Assembly: GCA_902596545.1 (NCBI GenBank)
Contig: CACJUH010000005.1
Coordinates: 44,437-108,436 of the forward strand
Direction: 5' to 3'
Origin: an uncultured Candidatus Actinomarina sp.
GTDB lineage: Bacteria; Actinomycetota; Acidimicrobiia; Actinomarinales; Actinomarinaceae
Length of the DNA stretch: 64,000 bases
Part shown: positions 8,469 to 16,843 of the stretch, piece after piece
How positions within the stretch are numbered: position 1 is the first letter of the stretch
Layout: every line of letters begins with the position of its first letter
The notes under the pieces: generated by a model
What the model was told of the DNA's origin: nothing
Database searches by the model: none
Seen by the model: only the letters and a program-made list of their open reading frames with translations
Program-made: the position numbers and the translations under genes

Positions 8469-9842
8469 TTATAAATTTTTATATGTTTCCTCAGCAAGTT
8501 TTAAAGCATCTTCTTTGGATACCTCACCGTCGTTGATCCTTTGTTCATATAGGGCTTTCATAATAACTCCAACTTTAGGTCCAGGTTGAATGTTGAAATG
8601 TTCCATAATCTCATCTCCTGATAAAGCTGGTCTAATTTTGGATAGCTCCTCTTTAGCTTTAACTTCTTCTATCCTTTTTTCCATTTCATCAAGATTTTCA
8701 TATATCTCTTTTGCTTTTATTTTGTTCTTTGTAGTTACATCCGCTCTTACTAGTTCATTTAAATCCTCAAGCATATGTCCAGCATCAACAATGTATCTTC
8801 TCACTGCTGAATCTGTCCATCCCATCTTGAAAGTATGGGGGCGTAAGTGCTGTTCAACAAGTAACGCTATATCTTCAATTGTTTTGTTGTCGTACTTCAA
8901 TCCCTTTAGTATTTTTTTTGTCATCCTTGCGCCAACTACTTCGTGATGCCTAAAGTGTACTTTTCCATTTTCTATTCCTTTAGTGTTTGGTTTAGCAATA
9001 TCATGTAAAAGAGCACCCATTCTAAGTGTGAGTTTTGGTGGTACCCCATCTAAAACTGCTAGTGTATGTTCATAAACATCTTTGTGGTGGTGTTTTGGAT
9101 CTACTTCTATTTTAAGTTCATTTATTTCTGGAATAATATATAAACTCAGACCGCTCTCAACTAAAGTTCGAATGCCCATTGATGGGCTCTTTCCAACTAA
9201 AAGTTTATTTATCTCATCTCTAATTCTTTCTTTTGTTATTATTTTTATTCTTTCTATATTTTCTTTCATTGCTATATAGGTTTTATTGTCTGGTGAAAAT
9301 CCGTGTGTGCTTGCAAATCTGCATACTCTTAACATTCTTAAAGGATCGTCAGAAAATGAGATGATTGGATCATCTGGTGTTGATATAGTTCCAGATGCAA
9401 GGTCTTTTAAGCCTGAAAATGGATCTATTAATTCATTAGTTTCTAGTGAATATGCAATGGAATTTATTGTAAAGTCTCTTCTCGATAGATCTGTAACAAG
9501 ATCGGAAGCTTTTTCTATTTCAGGGTTTCTTGAATCTGTTTCATAGGTGTCTTTCCTAAAAGTAGTTATATGCACGACCCTTTCTTGGTCATAAAGTTCA
9601 ATTGTCCCAAAAGCTTTGCCTACCTCAGTTGTTTTATAATTATTTTTTTTAAGCAATTCAATTGACTCGTCTGGGGTGGCGTTAGTTGTAAAGTCAAAAT
9701 CGTTTGTGGGAATGTCTAGTATTCCATCTCTTACTGCACCCCCAACAAGATATAACTCAAAACCATTACCGTGATACAAGGAAGAAAGAGTGCTTAAAAA
9801 GCTATTATTCTCAACTAATTTTAATAGTGTAATTGGTACCAT
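8469..9842 (-). CDS. cca: CCA-adding enzyme / poly(A) polymerase family nucleotidyltransferase with HD domain
   Basis: A 457-residue class II tRNA nucleotidyltransferase. The head domain has LVGGAVRDGIL and the catalytic pair in NDFDFTTNA, followed by RRDFTINSIAY and the neck motif DPLRMLRVCRFAS. Residues ~230-400 hold an HD phosphohydrolase domain (GALLHDIAKP, HHEVVGARM). It repairs or adds the 3'-CCA of tRNAs. That activity is needed here because the tRNA genes I could inspect in this window do not encode CCA. The position next to a divergent NUDIX gene matches Rv3907c/Rv3908 of Mycobacterium. It lies directly upstream of argR. Confidence 0.93.
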   Translation of the reverse strand: MVPITLLKLVENNSFLSTLSSLYHGNGFELYLVGGAVRDGILDIPTNDFDFTTNATPDESIELLKKNNYKTTEVGKAFGTIELYDQERVVHITTFRKDTYETDSRNPEIEKASDLVTDLSRRDFTINSIAYSLETNELIDPFSGLKDLASGTISTPDDPIISFSDDPLRMLRVCRFASTHGFSPDNKTYIAMKENIERIKIITKERIRDEINKLLVGKSPSMGIRTLVESGLSLYIIPEINELKIEVDPKHHHKDVYEHTLAVLDGVPPKLTLRMGALLHDIAKPNTKGIENGKVHFRHHEVVGARMTKKILKGLKYDNKTIEDIALLVEQHLRPHTFKMGWTDSAVRRYIVDAGHMLEDLNELVRADVTTKNKIKAKEIYENLDEMEKRIEEVKAKEELSKIRPALSGDEIMEHFNIQPGPKVGVIMKALYEQRINDGEVSKEDALKLAEETYKNL

Positions 9843-9867
9843 ATTGATAGCTTAGAAGAACTGTGGA

Positions 9868-9873
9868 TACAAT
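9868..9873 (+). promoter_or_regulatory. -10 hexamer of a leaderless promoter (NUDIX gene)
   Basis: TACAAT is followed by exactly 6 nt and then the ATG of the NUDIX gene, with no Shine-Dalgarno sequence. The whole gap to the divergent cca gene is 37 bp, so both promoters must fit within it. A transcript starting at the usual distance from this -10 would begin at or next to the start codon. Confidence 0.5.
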
Positions 9874-9879
9874 AGAAGA

Positions 9880-10305
9880 ATGAATTCAAAAGTAGATTTT
9901 GCAGCTGGAGGAATTGTTGTAGATAACAACAAGGTTCTACTGGTTAAAAACAGAAAAAATGAATATGTAGACGATCCAAAATCGTTCTGGGGTTTTCCAA
10001 AAGGGCACATGGAAGAAGGTGAAACACCAAAAGATGCCGCAAAAAGAGAAGTGTCTGAGGAAACCGGTTTTATCGTAGAACTATCTGATGAAAAGCCCTT
10101 GGCTGAATCACGCTATGAAATATCGGTTAACAATGAAAAAGTTAACAAAACAGTTTGGTTTTTCAAAATGTATGTAGTGAAAGCGTTTGATAGCGAACCT
10201 GATGATGAAATTGAGGAAGTGGCTTTAGTTGATTATGAAACGGCTGAAAATCTCCTAACACACAATGAAGATAAGAAAATACTTAAGTATGTATTTAACA
10301 GATGA
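9880..10305 (+). CDS. NUDIX hydrolase
   Basis: A 141-residue single-domain NUDIX protein. The Nudix box is complete: GHMEEGETPKDAAKREVSEE continuing TGF, with the REVSEE metal-binding core at about residues 59-64. The family hydrolyses nucleoside diphosphates linked to another moiety, and the exact substrate is not predictable. Its position divergent from cca matches Rv3908 (mutT4) in the mycobacterial origin region, so a nucleotide-pool role is plausible but unproven. It overlaps the following acetyltransferase gene. Confidence 0.9.
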   Translation: MNSKVDFAAGGIVVDNNKVLLVKNRKNEYVDDPKSFWGFPKGHMEEGETPKDAAKREVSEETGFIVELSDEKPLAESRYEISVNNEKVNKTVWFFKMYVVKAFDSEPDDEIEEVALVDYETAENLLTHNEDKKILKYVFNR

Positions 10306-10987
10306 GAAAACCAAACATAGTTCTTGGGTTGGAAGTTACCAAACAAGGAAATGGAACGATATTACTTCGATAATTTATTTTGAAAAAATTTATGGTGGGA
10401 GGAGTCTTCTAAAAAGAATAAAACTAGAAGCTGAAAATACAGGGTTTAAATTTAATTCATCAATGATTCAAGAAAATGAAACCCATAGTTGGTTATCATC
10501 TGGATGGAATGCTGCTGAAAAATTAAATGTTCTGTCAATAAATTTAAGAAGTTTAGAATTAAAAAAAATTGAGCCATCGCATTTTGAAAATTTTACAAAA
10601 AACAATATTGATGAATTAGTTGATCTTGATAGATCTATATTTAGCCCTTATTGGCAAAATTCAAGGGCGGCATTTATAGAAACTCTTGATAGCTGTAATC
10701 AAAACTTTTTGTTCAAAGAATATAGCGGAGATAGTCTTATTGGGTATGCAATTTTGGGAGCAACAAGAAACTTTTCATTCTTACAAAGATTTGGAATTAG
10801 TACAGAATATCAACACAATGGTCATGGATCCAAATTGCTTAATAGTGTTCTTAACTTTGCTAAAGAAAAAAAATACATAAATATACGTTTAAATACTCAA
10901 GAGAATAACGAGGCTGCTAAAGGCCTCTATACAAAACATGGTTTTGAATTTACAAAAACTAATTTCATAATCTTAAGTACTAGTTAG
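10289..10987 (+). CDS. GNAT family N-acetyltransferase
   Basis: A ~232-residue protein with a C-terminal GNAT domain (about residues 95-232): a beta-strand around SLIGYAILG, the acetyl-CoA pyrophosphate loop in QHNGHGSKLLNSVL, then NIRLNTQENNEAAKGLYTKH and GFEF, the typical motif B end of RimI-like enzymes. The N-terminal ~90 residues are not recognised. An upstream in-frame ATG at 10265 is possible; I chose 10289 because it gives a shorter overlap (17 nt) with the NUDIX gene, but neither has a clear ribosome-binding site. Substrate unknown. Confidence 0.78.
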   Translation: MYLTDEKTKHSSWVGSYQTRKWNDITSIIYFEKIYGGRSLLKRIKLEAENTGFKFNSSMIQENETHSWLSSGWNAAEKLNVLSINLRSLELKKIEPSHFENFTKNNIDELVDLDRSIFSPYWQNSRAAFIETLDSCNQNFLFKEYSGDSLIGYAILGATRNFSFLQRFGISTEYQHNGHGSKLLNSVLNFAKEKKYINIRLNTQENNEAAKGLYTKHGFEFTKTNFIILSTS

Positions 10988-11034
10988 ATTTTTAGAACTA
11001 CATTAATAATTTTTGAACGCTTAATATTAGATAT

Positions 11035-11316
11035 ATGGAACAAGAAGATAGTTTTGTAGAATCCGTAGAAAGCTTAATTGAAACTATTAAAAGGTTAGTT
11101 GTTAAACCTGTAAAAAGAATTGCAGGGTTTGCGTCAATGGGATTTCTGTTGGTTGTTTTGCTTTTAATGGCTTTGGGATTTCTTATTATTGGAATAATAA
11201 AAATTATGCAGGGGCTTGGGTTACTTCTTGGAATTAATCCAACAGGCTTTGCTTTTGCCTCAATAGGACTACTCTTCTTAATTATGTCTTTAAGAAATTA
11301 TTGGAGAAAAAAGTAA
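11035..11316 (+). CDS. Small two-helix membrane protein
   Basis: A 93-residue protein with an acidic N-terminus, an amphipathic basic stretch (KRLVVKPVKRIAG) and two membrane helices (about residues 35-58 and 66-85), ending in a basic RNYWRKK tail. I do not recognise the family, although the architecture resembles small holin-superfamily-III-like actinobacterial proteins. Its stop codon overlaps the ATG of trxB (TAATG), so the two are translationally coupled. This spot holds murJ, sigM and an anti-sigma gene in Mycobacterium, and none of these is present here. Confidence 0.75.
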   Translation: MEQEDSFVESVESLIETIKRLVVKPVKRIAGFASMGFLLVVLLLMALGFLIIGIIKIMQGLGLLLGINPTGFAFASIGLLFLIMSLRNYWRKK

Positions 11317-12230
11317 TGGAAAGTGTAGCAATTATTGGTTCTGGTCCGGCAGGATATACTGCGGGAATTTATGCTGGAAGAGCAAGTCTCTCTCCGGTAC
11401 TTTTTGAAGGTTTAGAATCTGGGGGTCAGTTGATGTTAACCACAGATGTTGAAAATTATCCAGGTTTTGTCGATGGCATTATGGGTCCTGAATTAATGCA
11501 AGTTTTTAAAGGACAAGCTGAAAGGTTTGGAACAGAAATTAAAACGGAAACAATAGATTCAATAGAAAAACTTGATAATGGTTTTAAGCTAACAAGTTCT
11601 AAGGGAGAGTACCTGTTTAAGTCAGTAATAATTGCATCTGGAGCATCAGCCAGATGGCTTGGAGTAGAAGGTGAAAAAGAATTACAGGGATATGGTGTTT
11701 CAGCATGTGCTACCTGTGATGGTTTTTTCTTTAAAGAGAAGATTGTTGCCGTTGTGGGTGGCGGTGATTCTGCAATGGAAGAGGCACTTTTTTTAACAAA
11801 GTTTGCGTCAAAAGTTTATGTAATACACAGAAGAGACCAGTTTAGAGCAAGCCAAATAATGCAAGACAGAGTACTAAATCATGAACAAATAGAAGTTGTT
11901 TGGAACAAAACTGTTGAAAAAATTAATGGTGATGGGAGCGTTTCATCAATTGAGTTGAAAGATGTAGGAAACGAAACAACGAGTGAATTAGAGCTTGATG
12001 GAGTGTTTGTTGCCATAGGTCATGATCCAAATGTAAAATTTTTAGACGAGCTTGTAGAGCTTGATGAAAAAGGATACATAAAAACTGGGTTCACAACGGA
12101 GACAAGCACTTCAGTACCTGGTGTGTTTGCAGCTGGCGATGTAGCAGATTCTTTATACAGACAAGCAATTACTGCTGCTGGTACCGGGTGTCAAGCAGCA
12201 ATGGATGTTGAGAGATGGCTTGACCACTAA
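11316..12230 (+). CDS. trxB: Thioredoxin reductase
   Basis: A 304-residue NADPH-dependent flavoenzyme that reduces thioredoxin. It shows the FAD-binding GSGPAGYTAGIYAGRA motif at the N-terminus, the redox-active CATC at about residue 134 (ACATCDGFFF), the NADPH motif GGGDSAMEEA and the C-terminal FAD motif AAGDVADSLYRQ. I chose the ATG at 11316 over an in-frame TTG at 11301 because it begins directly with the flavin-binding strand and has GGAG upstream within the previous gene. Unlike in Mycobacterium, trxC does not follow. Confidence 0.97.
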   Translation: MESVAIIGSGPAGYTAGIYAGRASLSPVLFEGLESGGQLMLTTDVENYPGFVDGIMGPELMQVFKGQAERFGTEIKTETIDSIEKLDNGFKLTSSKGEYLFKSVIIASGASARWLGVEGEKELQGYGVSACATCDGFFFKEKIVAVVGGGDSAMEEALFLTKFASKVYVIHRRDQFRASQIMQDRVLNHEQIEVVWNKTVEKINGDGSVSSIELKDVGNETTSELELDGVFVAIGHDPNVKFLDELVELDEKGYIKTGFTTETSTSVPGVFAAGDVADSLYRQAITAAGTGCQAAMDVERWLDH

Positions 12231-13155
12231 TTTAAACTTTACAAAGTACTTACAAGAACTTTCAAACGAAGAGTTAGATGATTTAAATATAAAACTCAAT
12301 TCATGTGGTTATCCTGGTTCTAAAAACGTTGAAGAGTTAATCAATCTTGTAGAGTTGTTTATAGAAGATTACAACCTTTCAAAAACTATTTCGAAAGAGC
12401 ATTTGTGGCTTGAACTCTTAAACAATGGTTATGTTTTAGGTGATAGAATTCTTTTATTATCAAAACCAGTTTTATATGGTTCTGATATAGAAGAGCTTCA
12501 AGAATATCTTTCTAGGTTGGGTTTTTACTCTGAACCGATAAATTCTACTTTTGATAATAATGTAAGTAGATCTGTTAAGTTGTTTCAGGAAAATAGAGGA
12601 TTGTCCGTTGATGGTACGGTAGGCCTAGAAACTGCAGCTGAAATTAAAAAATTACTAAGGCCAACAATGAATACTTCTTTGAATGAAGCTGTAAAAACCT
12701 TTAAGGGAAGTTCTGGCAATCTTTCAATCTGTTTTGATATAGAAAACCGTGGAGATTATAAAGAGCAGATAGGTTTATATCAAAAAATAAAAGACTTTTG
12801 TAAAGAAAACAACTTAAATATTTCTTTTTCTTCAGAAATCACACAAGACGCTGATGAAGAAAACAGCATCGAGTACGTAAACAAAGTTAATCCCACTTTG
12901 TTTTTGAGTTTGAGAAACTCTGTAGATTTAAAAGTAAATTTTTTCCAAGGTAAACATTCATCAAGTTCAATTGGTGAAAGAATCTCAAGAAAGATTGAAT
13001 CCTCAATGGGATTTGTTGCAGAGGGCAGATCTTTGTCTGTTTTAAAAAATACCAAATCCGTCACTTTAGTAATAAATGGTAATTTTTACCAATATGCAAT
13101 AATCGATTTACTTTCTTGCGTTCTCGAAGAATTAAAAGAAATTTATAAAGATTAA
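12205..13155 (+). CDS. CwlM-like protein: peptidoglycan-binding domain plus degenerate amidase_3 domain
   Basis: A ~316-residue protein. A peptidoglycan-binding domain (PF01471 type) spans residues ~90-150 (SDIEELQEYLSRLGFY ... FDNNVSRSVKLFQENRGL SVDGTVG). The C-terminal ~145 residues align by context with an N-acetylmuramoyl-L-alanine amidase fold, but the zinc ligands are missing: the DPGHGG His region reads CFDIENRGD and the second His region reads FLSLRNSVD. Position between trxB and parB equals CwlM (Rv3915), a non-enzymatic activator of MurA in mycobacteria. Start: ATG 12205, overlapping trxB by 26 nt; a TTG at 12220 preceded by GAGAG is an alternative. Confidence 0.78.
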   Translation: MLRDGLTTNLNFTKYLQELSNEELDDLNIKLNSCGYPGSKNVEELINLVELFIEDYNLSKTISKEHLWLELLNNGYVLGDRILLLSKPVLYGSDIEELQEYLSRLGFYSEPINSTFDNNVSRSVKLFQENRGLSVDGTVGLETAAEIKKLLRPTMNTSLNEAVKTFKGSSGNLSICFDIENRGDYKEQIGLYQKIKDFCKENNLNISFSSEITQDADEENSIEYVNKVNPTLFLSLRNSVDLKVNFFQGKHSSSSIGERISRKIESSMGFVAEGRSLSVLKNTKSVTLVINGNFYQYAIIDLLSCVLEELKEIYKD

Positions 13156-13946
13156 GAGATTTTTTTTATAAACGAATCAAGGTCTTCTTTTGAATTTAAT
13201 GTAAAACTTATTTTTGTTTTATTTTTGCTTTTTTTAAATGTGACCTTTGTTCCAAGCAGATTTTCCAACATATTTTTATAATGAAAAGACTCTTCATCTT
13301 CGTTAGTACTGTGGAGTTGACGAACTTTTTCTTCCACATCTCTACTAGAAAGATTTAATGCAATTATATCTTTCAGCATCTTATCTTGAACGCTGTGCTC
13401 TAAAACTATAATTGGTTTGATCTGGCCAAACGAGACCTCTTCATTACTTAAAGCGTTTTGAGCATTTGGGCTTAAGTTAGAAATTCTAAGCATGTTAGAA
13501 ATATGAGGTCTACTTTTACCAACTAAAAAGCCTATTTCATCGTTAGAAAGTTCATAGTTTTCTTTTAGATTTTTATAAGCCAAAGCCTCTTCAATTGAAT
13601 TTAACTGGCTTCTTTGAATATTTTCAACTATTCCAAGAACTGCTGCGTCTCTTTGACTTACGTCCTTTATAAGACAGGGAACAGATTCTAATTTAAGCAT
13701 TTTAGATGCTCTCAGTCTTCTCTCGCCGGCAATCAGTTCGTATTGATTGTTTTCAAGCTTCTGAACAATAAGTGGTTGGAGTATTCCATTTTTAGATATC
13801 GAATCTCTTAATTCCTCTAATTTTTTTTGGTCAAACTTTTTACGGGCCTGGGTTGGACTCTCCTTAATAGAGACAATATTCACATTTTTTATTACAAGAT
13901 CTTTAGTATCGCTATTGGTTATTAGATCGCTTAAAGTACGTTTCAT
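13152..13946 (-). CDS. parB: Chromosome partitioning protein ParB
   Basis: A 264-residue CTP-dependent DNA clamp that loads at parS and spreads around the origin. The CTP-binding motif is IAGERRLRASK (about residue 70), followed by ENIQRSQLNSIEEALAY. A helix-turn-helix for parS recognition sits at residues ~130-165 (EIGFLVGKSRPHISNMLRI), and the C-terminal dimerisation region ends the protein. It overlaps parA by 4 nt. The tail overlaps the convergent CwlM-like gene by 4 nt. One near-perfect parS lies 0.8 kb away inside rsmG. Confidence 0.96.
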   Translation of the reverse strand: MKRTLSDLITNSDTKDLVIKNVNIVSIKESPTQARKKFDQKKLEELRDSISKNGILQPLIVQKLENNQYELIAGERRLRASKMLKLESVPCLIKDVSQRDAAVLGIVENIQRSQLNSIEEALAYKNLKENYELSNDEIGFLVGKSRPHISNMLRISNLSPNAQNALSNEEVSFGQIKPIIVLEHSVQDKMLKDIIALNLSSRDVEEKVRQLHSTNEDEESFHYKNMLENLLGTKVTFKKSKNKTKISFTLNSKEDLDSFIKKIS

Positions 13947-14698
13947 AATCCCACTTTTTCAAAAATTTCTTCGGAAAGCTCAATAAATTCAAGCTTTGCT
14001 TTGCTATTTTCATTGAAATCAAGCACGGTCTTAGAATAGAATGGGCTGTCAGCTATTTCAGTTAATTGGGAAATTTTTGAATTAAAAAGTTTGTCAGCCA
14101 ATAAAAACCTGAGTTCGTTTTCAAAGGACTGAAAGCTTGATCTTCTAGTGTCAACTTGGTTTAAAACAACACCTAAAAATATAGGGTCCGCTTTGATAAC
14201 GTTATTTATTGTTTCCTTTGCAAAATCCATTGCTTGAGAAACTCCTTCTACAGCTAAAAATTCGGGTTTTGATGGTATCAAGTAATAATCACTTATTGTT
14301 AAAGACTCTTGTGTTAAAGAACTTATCGTTGGTGGGGTATCAATCAAAATTAAGTCAAAGCCCTTTTCCTTAAAAAAGTTTTTATGTTTCATGAGTTTTG
14401 AACCACCTATAATTTTTTCATTACTGTGCTTAGTTATTGATTTATTTGAAGGAATCAAGTAAAGACTTTCAGAAACTTTCATAATTTCTTTATCTAGCCT
14501 GTTTTCAAATAAATCTGTTGTGTTTAGGGCTTCTTTAGAGTTTTTATCAAAATTTAGGTATGTTGATACATTTCCTTGAGGATCGGTATCTATCAATAGA
14601 GTTTTGTGACCTTTGTGTGAAAGTAGTTTTCCTAAATTTACAACGAAAGTTGTTTTACCAACTCCGCCTTTTTGGCACAATATTGTAAGAACCTTCAC
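13943..14698 (-). CDS. parA: Chromosome partitioning ATPase ParA (Soj)
   Basis: A 251-residue deviant Walker-type ATPase. The P-loop CQKGGVGKTTF is at residues ~8-18 with the signature lysine, the DTDPQGN Walker A' follows at ~38, and the Walker B region reads LILIDTPPTIS. ParA forms ATP-dependent gradients on the nucleoid that move ParB-parS origin complexes apart. It overlaps rsmG upstream by 4 nt and parB downstream by 4 nt, forming a tight rsmG-parA-parB operon. Confidence 0.96.
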   Translation of the reverse strand: MKVLTILCQKGGVGKTTFVVNLGKLLSHKGHKTLLIDTDPQGNVSTYLNFDKNSKEALNTTDLFENRLDKEIMKVSESLYLIPSNKSITKHSNEKIIGGSKLMKHKNFFKEKGFDLILIDTPPTISSLTQESLTISDYYLIPSKPEFLAVEGVSQAMDFAKETINNVIKADPIFLGVVLNQVDTRRSSFQSFENELRFLLADKLFNSKISQLTEIADSPFYSKTVLDFNENSKAKLEFIELSEEIFEKVGL

Positions 14699-15291
14699 TT
14701 AACATTTATAACATCAATGTGTCTTATGTTTGTTGAATTAATAGTGAATTTTTCTTGTTTCACGTGAAACTTTTCTTTATTTTCGTTTAAATTTTCTCCG
14801 TTTGAAGAGACTATGTATGTTACGTTTTTTAATTGTTTTATGTTTTTCAAAACATCTTTTGATGAGATAAAGCAGCGAGAAATATACGTATTGTTATTTG
14901 TTAAAACTGCATCGGCACTCTTATTAAGAACTTCAACATTTTCTAAATTTAATATATTTTTTAGCCTTTGAAGTTCAAAAGCTCTACTTTCGCTTATGTC
15001 GACAAGCGTGAATAGTTTATTTGGGTTAGTTAAAGCAATAGGAATTCCAGGAATTCCACCGCCTGTGCCTAGGTCATATATGTTTTTATCATTGTTTTTA
15101 ATATTTTGCAGTATTTTTCCAAAATACAAAGAGTGGATTATGAATTCGTCCCATATGTATTGCAAGGGCTTTTCACTAATTAATCCATTGTTTATGCCTG
15201 TTTTGCACAACCAATCATGATAGCTTTTGAGCCTTTCAAGATAGTTTTTGTACTCATTACCCCAAGATGGAATTTGGGGCTCGAAGGTCAT
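14695..15291 (-). CDS. rsmG: 16S rRNA (guanine527-N7)-methyltransferase
   Basis: A 198-residue SAM-dependent methyltransferase that modifies G527 (E. coli numbering) in the 530 loop of 16S rRNA. The SAM-binding motif is YDLGTGGGIPGIPIAL (about residue 71), and LVDISESRAFELQRLKNIL follows. The usual position between jag and parA is conserved across many bacteria. Slightly short of the typical 205-240 residues, mostly at the C-terminus. A parS site is embedded in the coding sequence near its 3' end. Confidence 0.94.
   Translation of the reverse strand: MTFEPQIPSWGNEYKNYLERLKSYHDWLCKTGINNGLISEKPLQYIWDEFIIHSLYFGKILQNIKNNDKNIYDLGTGGGIPGIPIALTNPNKLFTLVDISESRAFELQRLKNILNLENVEVLNKSADAVLTNNNTYISRCFISSKDVLKNIKQLKNVTYIVSSNGENLNENKEKFHVKQEKFTINSTNIRHIDVINVK
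14756..14771. promoter_or_regulatory. parS centromere site
   Basis: TGTTTCACGTGAAACT matches the widely conserved 16-bp parS palindrome (ending ACA) at 15 of 16 positions, and its 14-bp core GTTTCACGTGAAAC is perfectly palindromic. It lies inside rsmG, 58 nt upstream of parA and about 3 kb from the proposed origin. I saw no second copy in the window. Confidence 0.88.
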
Positions 15292-16031
15292 TCTTCTTCT
15301 TCGGGAGCAAAAACAACTGACCTATACGGTTCTCTACCTTCAGAATAAGACCTAATTCCGTCAAAAGTTGCCGCGGCGTCGTGGAGTGTTTTTCTATCAA
15401 CAGAGTTCATTGGCTCTAACATAACTTCTTGTTTGTCTTCAAGAATTTGTTTACTCAATCTTTCTGCATATATTGTCAGCGCTTCTTTGCGTTTTGTTGC
15501 ATAATCAGCGATATCAAGCCTAAGTCTTGTTCCGGCGCCTGTTTTTCTTTGTACTACAGTTCTTGTTAGCTCATGTATAGATCTTATAATAAAACCTTTT
15601 TCTCCAACTAATGCCTCTGTTTGTTCTCCTGTTACTTTCACAATTAGATTTTCGTCTTCTAGTGTGCCTTCAACTTTACCGTCAAGTCCAATAGACTTTA
15701 CTAAACCTTCTAAAAAGTTTATAGAAACCTTCAACTGTTCCTCTTTATCGGCCTCTATGCGGGGTTTTTTAGGAGAATATTGTTTTTTGTACCCGTTTTT
15801 ATTACCACTATTTCTTTTATTTTTGTTGTTGTAGTTTCTAGAACCACCGTTTCTTACAGAAATTCGCACAAGTGCTTTGGTTCCGCCCACACCAAAAACA
15901 CCACCTTCTGGTTCTCTTAAAATATTTATATTTGCTTGCGTTGCGTCTTCAAGGTTTAGTTCGTTTAATCCTGCTTTAATTGCGTCATCTATAGATTTTG
16001 CTTCAACCTCTACCCATTTGTTGTTAGCCAT
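15288..16031 (-). CDS. jag: RNA-binding protein Jag/KhpB
   Basis: A 247-residue protein with three parts: an N-terminal Jag_N domain (residues ~5-55, WVEVEAKSIDDAIKAGL ... GVFGVGGTKA), a basic low-complexity linker rich in N, K and R (~60-100), and KH plus R3H domains (~105-247) with GEKGFIIRSIHELTR and RKTGAGTRLRLDI, ending EGREPYRSVVFAP. It binds RNA and is linked to cell division and elongation in Gram-positives. Located between yidC and rsmG as in Rv3920c; it overlaps rsmG by 4 nt and abuts yidC. Confidence 0.93.
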   Translation of the reverse strand: MANNKWVEVEAKSIDDAIKAGLNELNLEDATQANINILREPEGGVFGVGGTKALVRISVRNGGSRNYNNKNKRNSGNKNGYKKQYSPKKPRIEADKEEQLKVSINFLEGLVKSIGLDGKVEGTLEDENLIVKVTGEQTEALVGEKGFIIRSIHELTRTVVQRKTGAGTRLRLDIADYATKRKEALTIYAERLSKQILEDKQEVMLEPMNSVDRKTLHDAAATFDGIRSYSEGREPYRSVVFAPEEEE

Positions 16032-16843
16032 TACTTTCTCCTTCTTTTTTTGCGGTTTTTACGAGAATCTTCTTGTACAGGGTTTTGCTGTTGTTCCTCG
16101 TTTTCTTTTTTGGTTTCTTCTTTTTTATTAGTTTCTTTATCATCAAGCTTTACAATCAATGCTTGTTGCCCAATACGAAATATATTTCCTGTTAGAAAGT
16201 AGACAACTAAACCTGTCGGTAAAGTCCAAGAAATAAATCCGAAAAATATAGGCATAACTTTTCCGACCATTTGCATTTGTTGTGCTTGAGGATTGTCGCT
16301 TTTTCCAGTCTTCTTAGTTATCTGATTCTGCTGATATAAAGCAGTAAGAATAACTAATAAAATCAGTACTAAATAAGGAACTCTTTCAATCCACTCAGCT
16401 ACTTCTGAGGGTGGAATTTGGAGATCCATATTAAAAAATTTAAGGCTTGTACTAACGGCAAGGCTGTTTGAAAGGCTAGAGGAACCTGGTATGAAAGCCA
16501 AAGGTTCTCTTAGAACCCTAAAAAGAGCAAACCATATAGGCATCTGAACTAAAAGCGGGAGGATGCAACCAAGAGGGTTAATGCCTTTTTCTTTATACAT
16601 TGCAGCCATTGCTTTGTTGAGCTCTTCTTTATTATCTTTGTATTGTTTTTGAAGTCGTTTTATGTCTGACTGAGCATCTTGCATTCTCTTTGTTGATCTA
16701 GTTTGTCTGAGTGTAAGTGGAAAAATAATTACGTTAATTATTATTGTTAGAATGACAATTGAATACCCGTATGATGCTGTGTAGTCATAAACATATGAGA
16801 GTAAAAACCCTATAGCAAGCGCAAATGGTTCTAATATTGCCAA
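16031..16843 (-). CDS. yidC: Membrane protein insertase YidC/Oxa1
   Basis: A 270-residue insertase of the five-helix Oxa1 type without the large periplasmic domain of Gram-negative YidC. Signature regions include YGYSIVILTIIINVIIFPLTL near the N-terminus, QTRSTKRMQDAQ in the cytoplasmic hairpin with conserved basic residues, and NPLGCILPLLVQMPIWFALF. The C-terminal tail is charged (K, E, Q rich, ending NRKKRRRK), which is consistent with ribosome contact. It overlaps yidD upstream by 13 nt. Confidence 0.95.
   Translation of the reverse strand: MAILEPFALAIGFLLSYVYDYTASYGYSIVILTIIINVIIFPLTLRQTRSTKRMQDAQSDIKRLQKQYKDNKEELNKAMAAMYKEKGINPLGCILPLLVQMPIWFALFRVLREPLAFIPGSSSLSNSLAVSTSLKFFNMDLQIPPSEVAEWIERVPYLVLILLVILTALYQQNQITKKTGKSDNPQAQQMQMVGKVMPIFFGFISWTLPTGLVVYFLTGNIFRIGQQALIVKLDDKETNKKEETKKENEEQQQNPVQEDSRKNRKKRRRK

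Noticed and set aside
9862..9872. TGTGGATAC, an 8/9 match to the reverse DnaA box
   Set aside because: It lies in the 37-bp cca-NUDIX promoter gap, 8 kb from the origin, alone, and overlaps the proposed -10 element. Chance is the simpler explanation.
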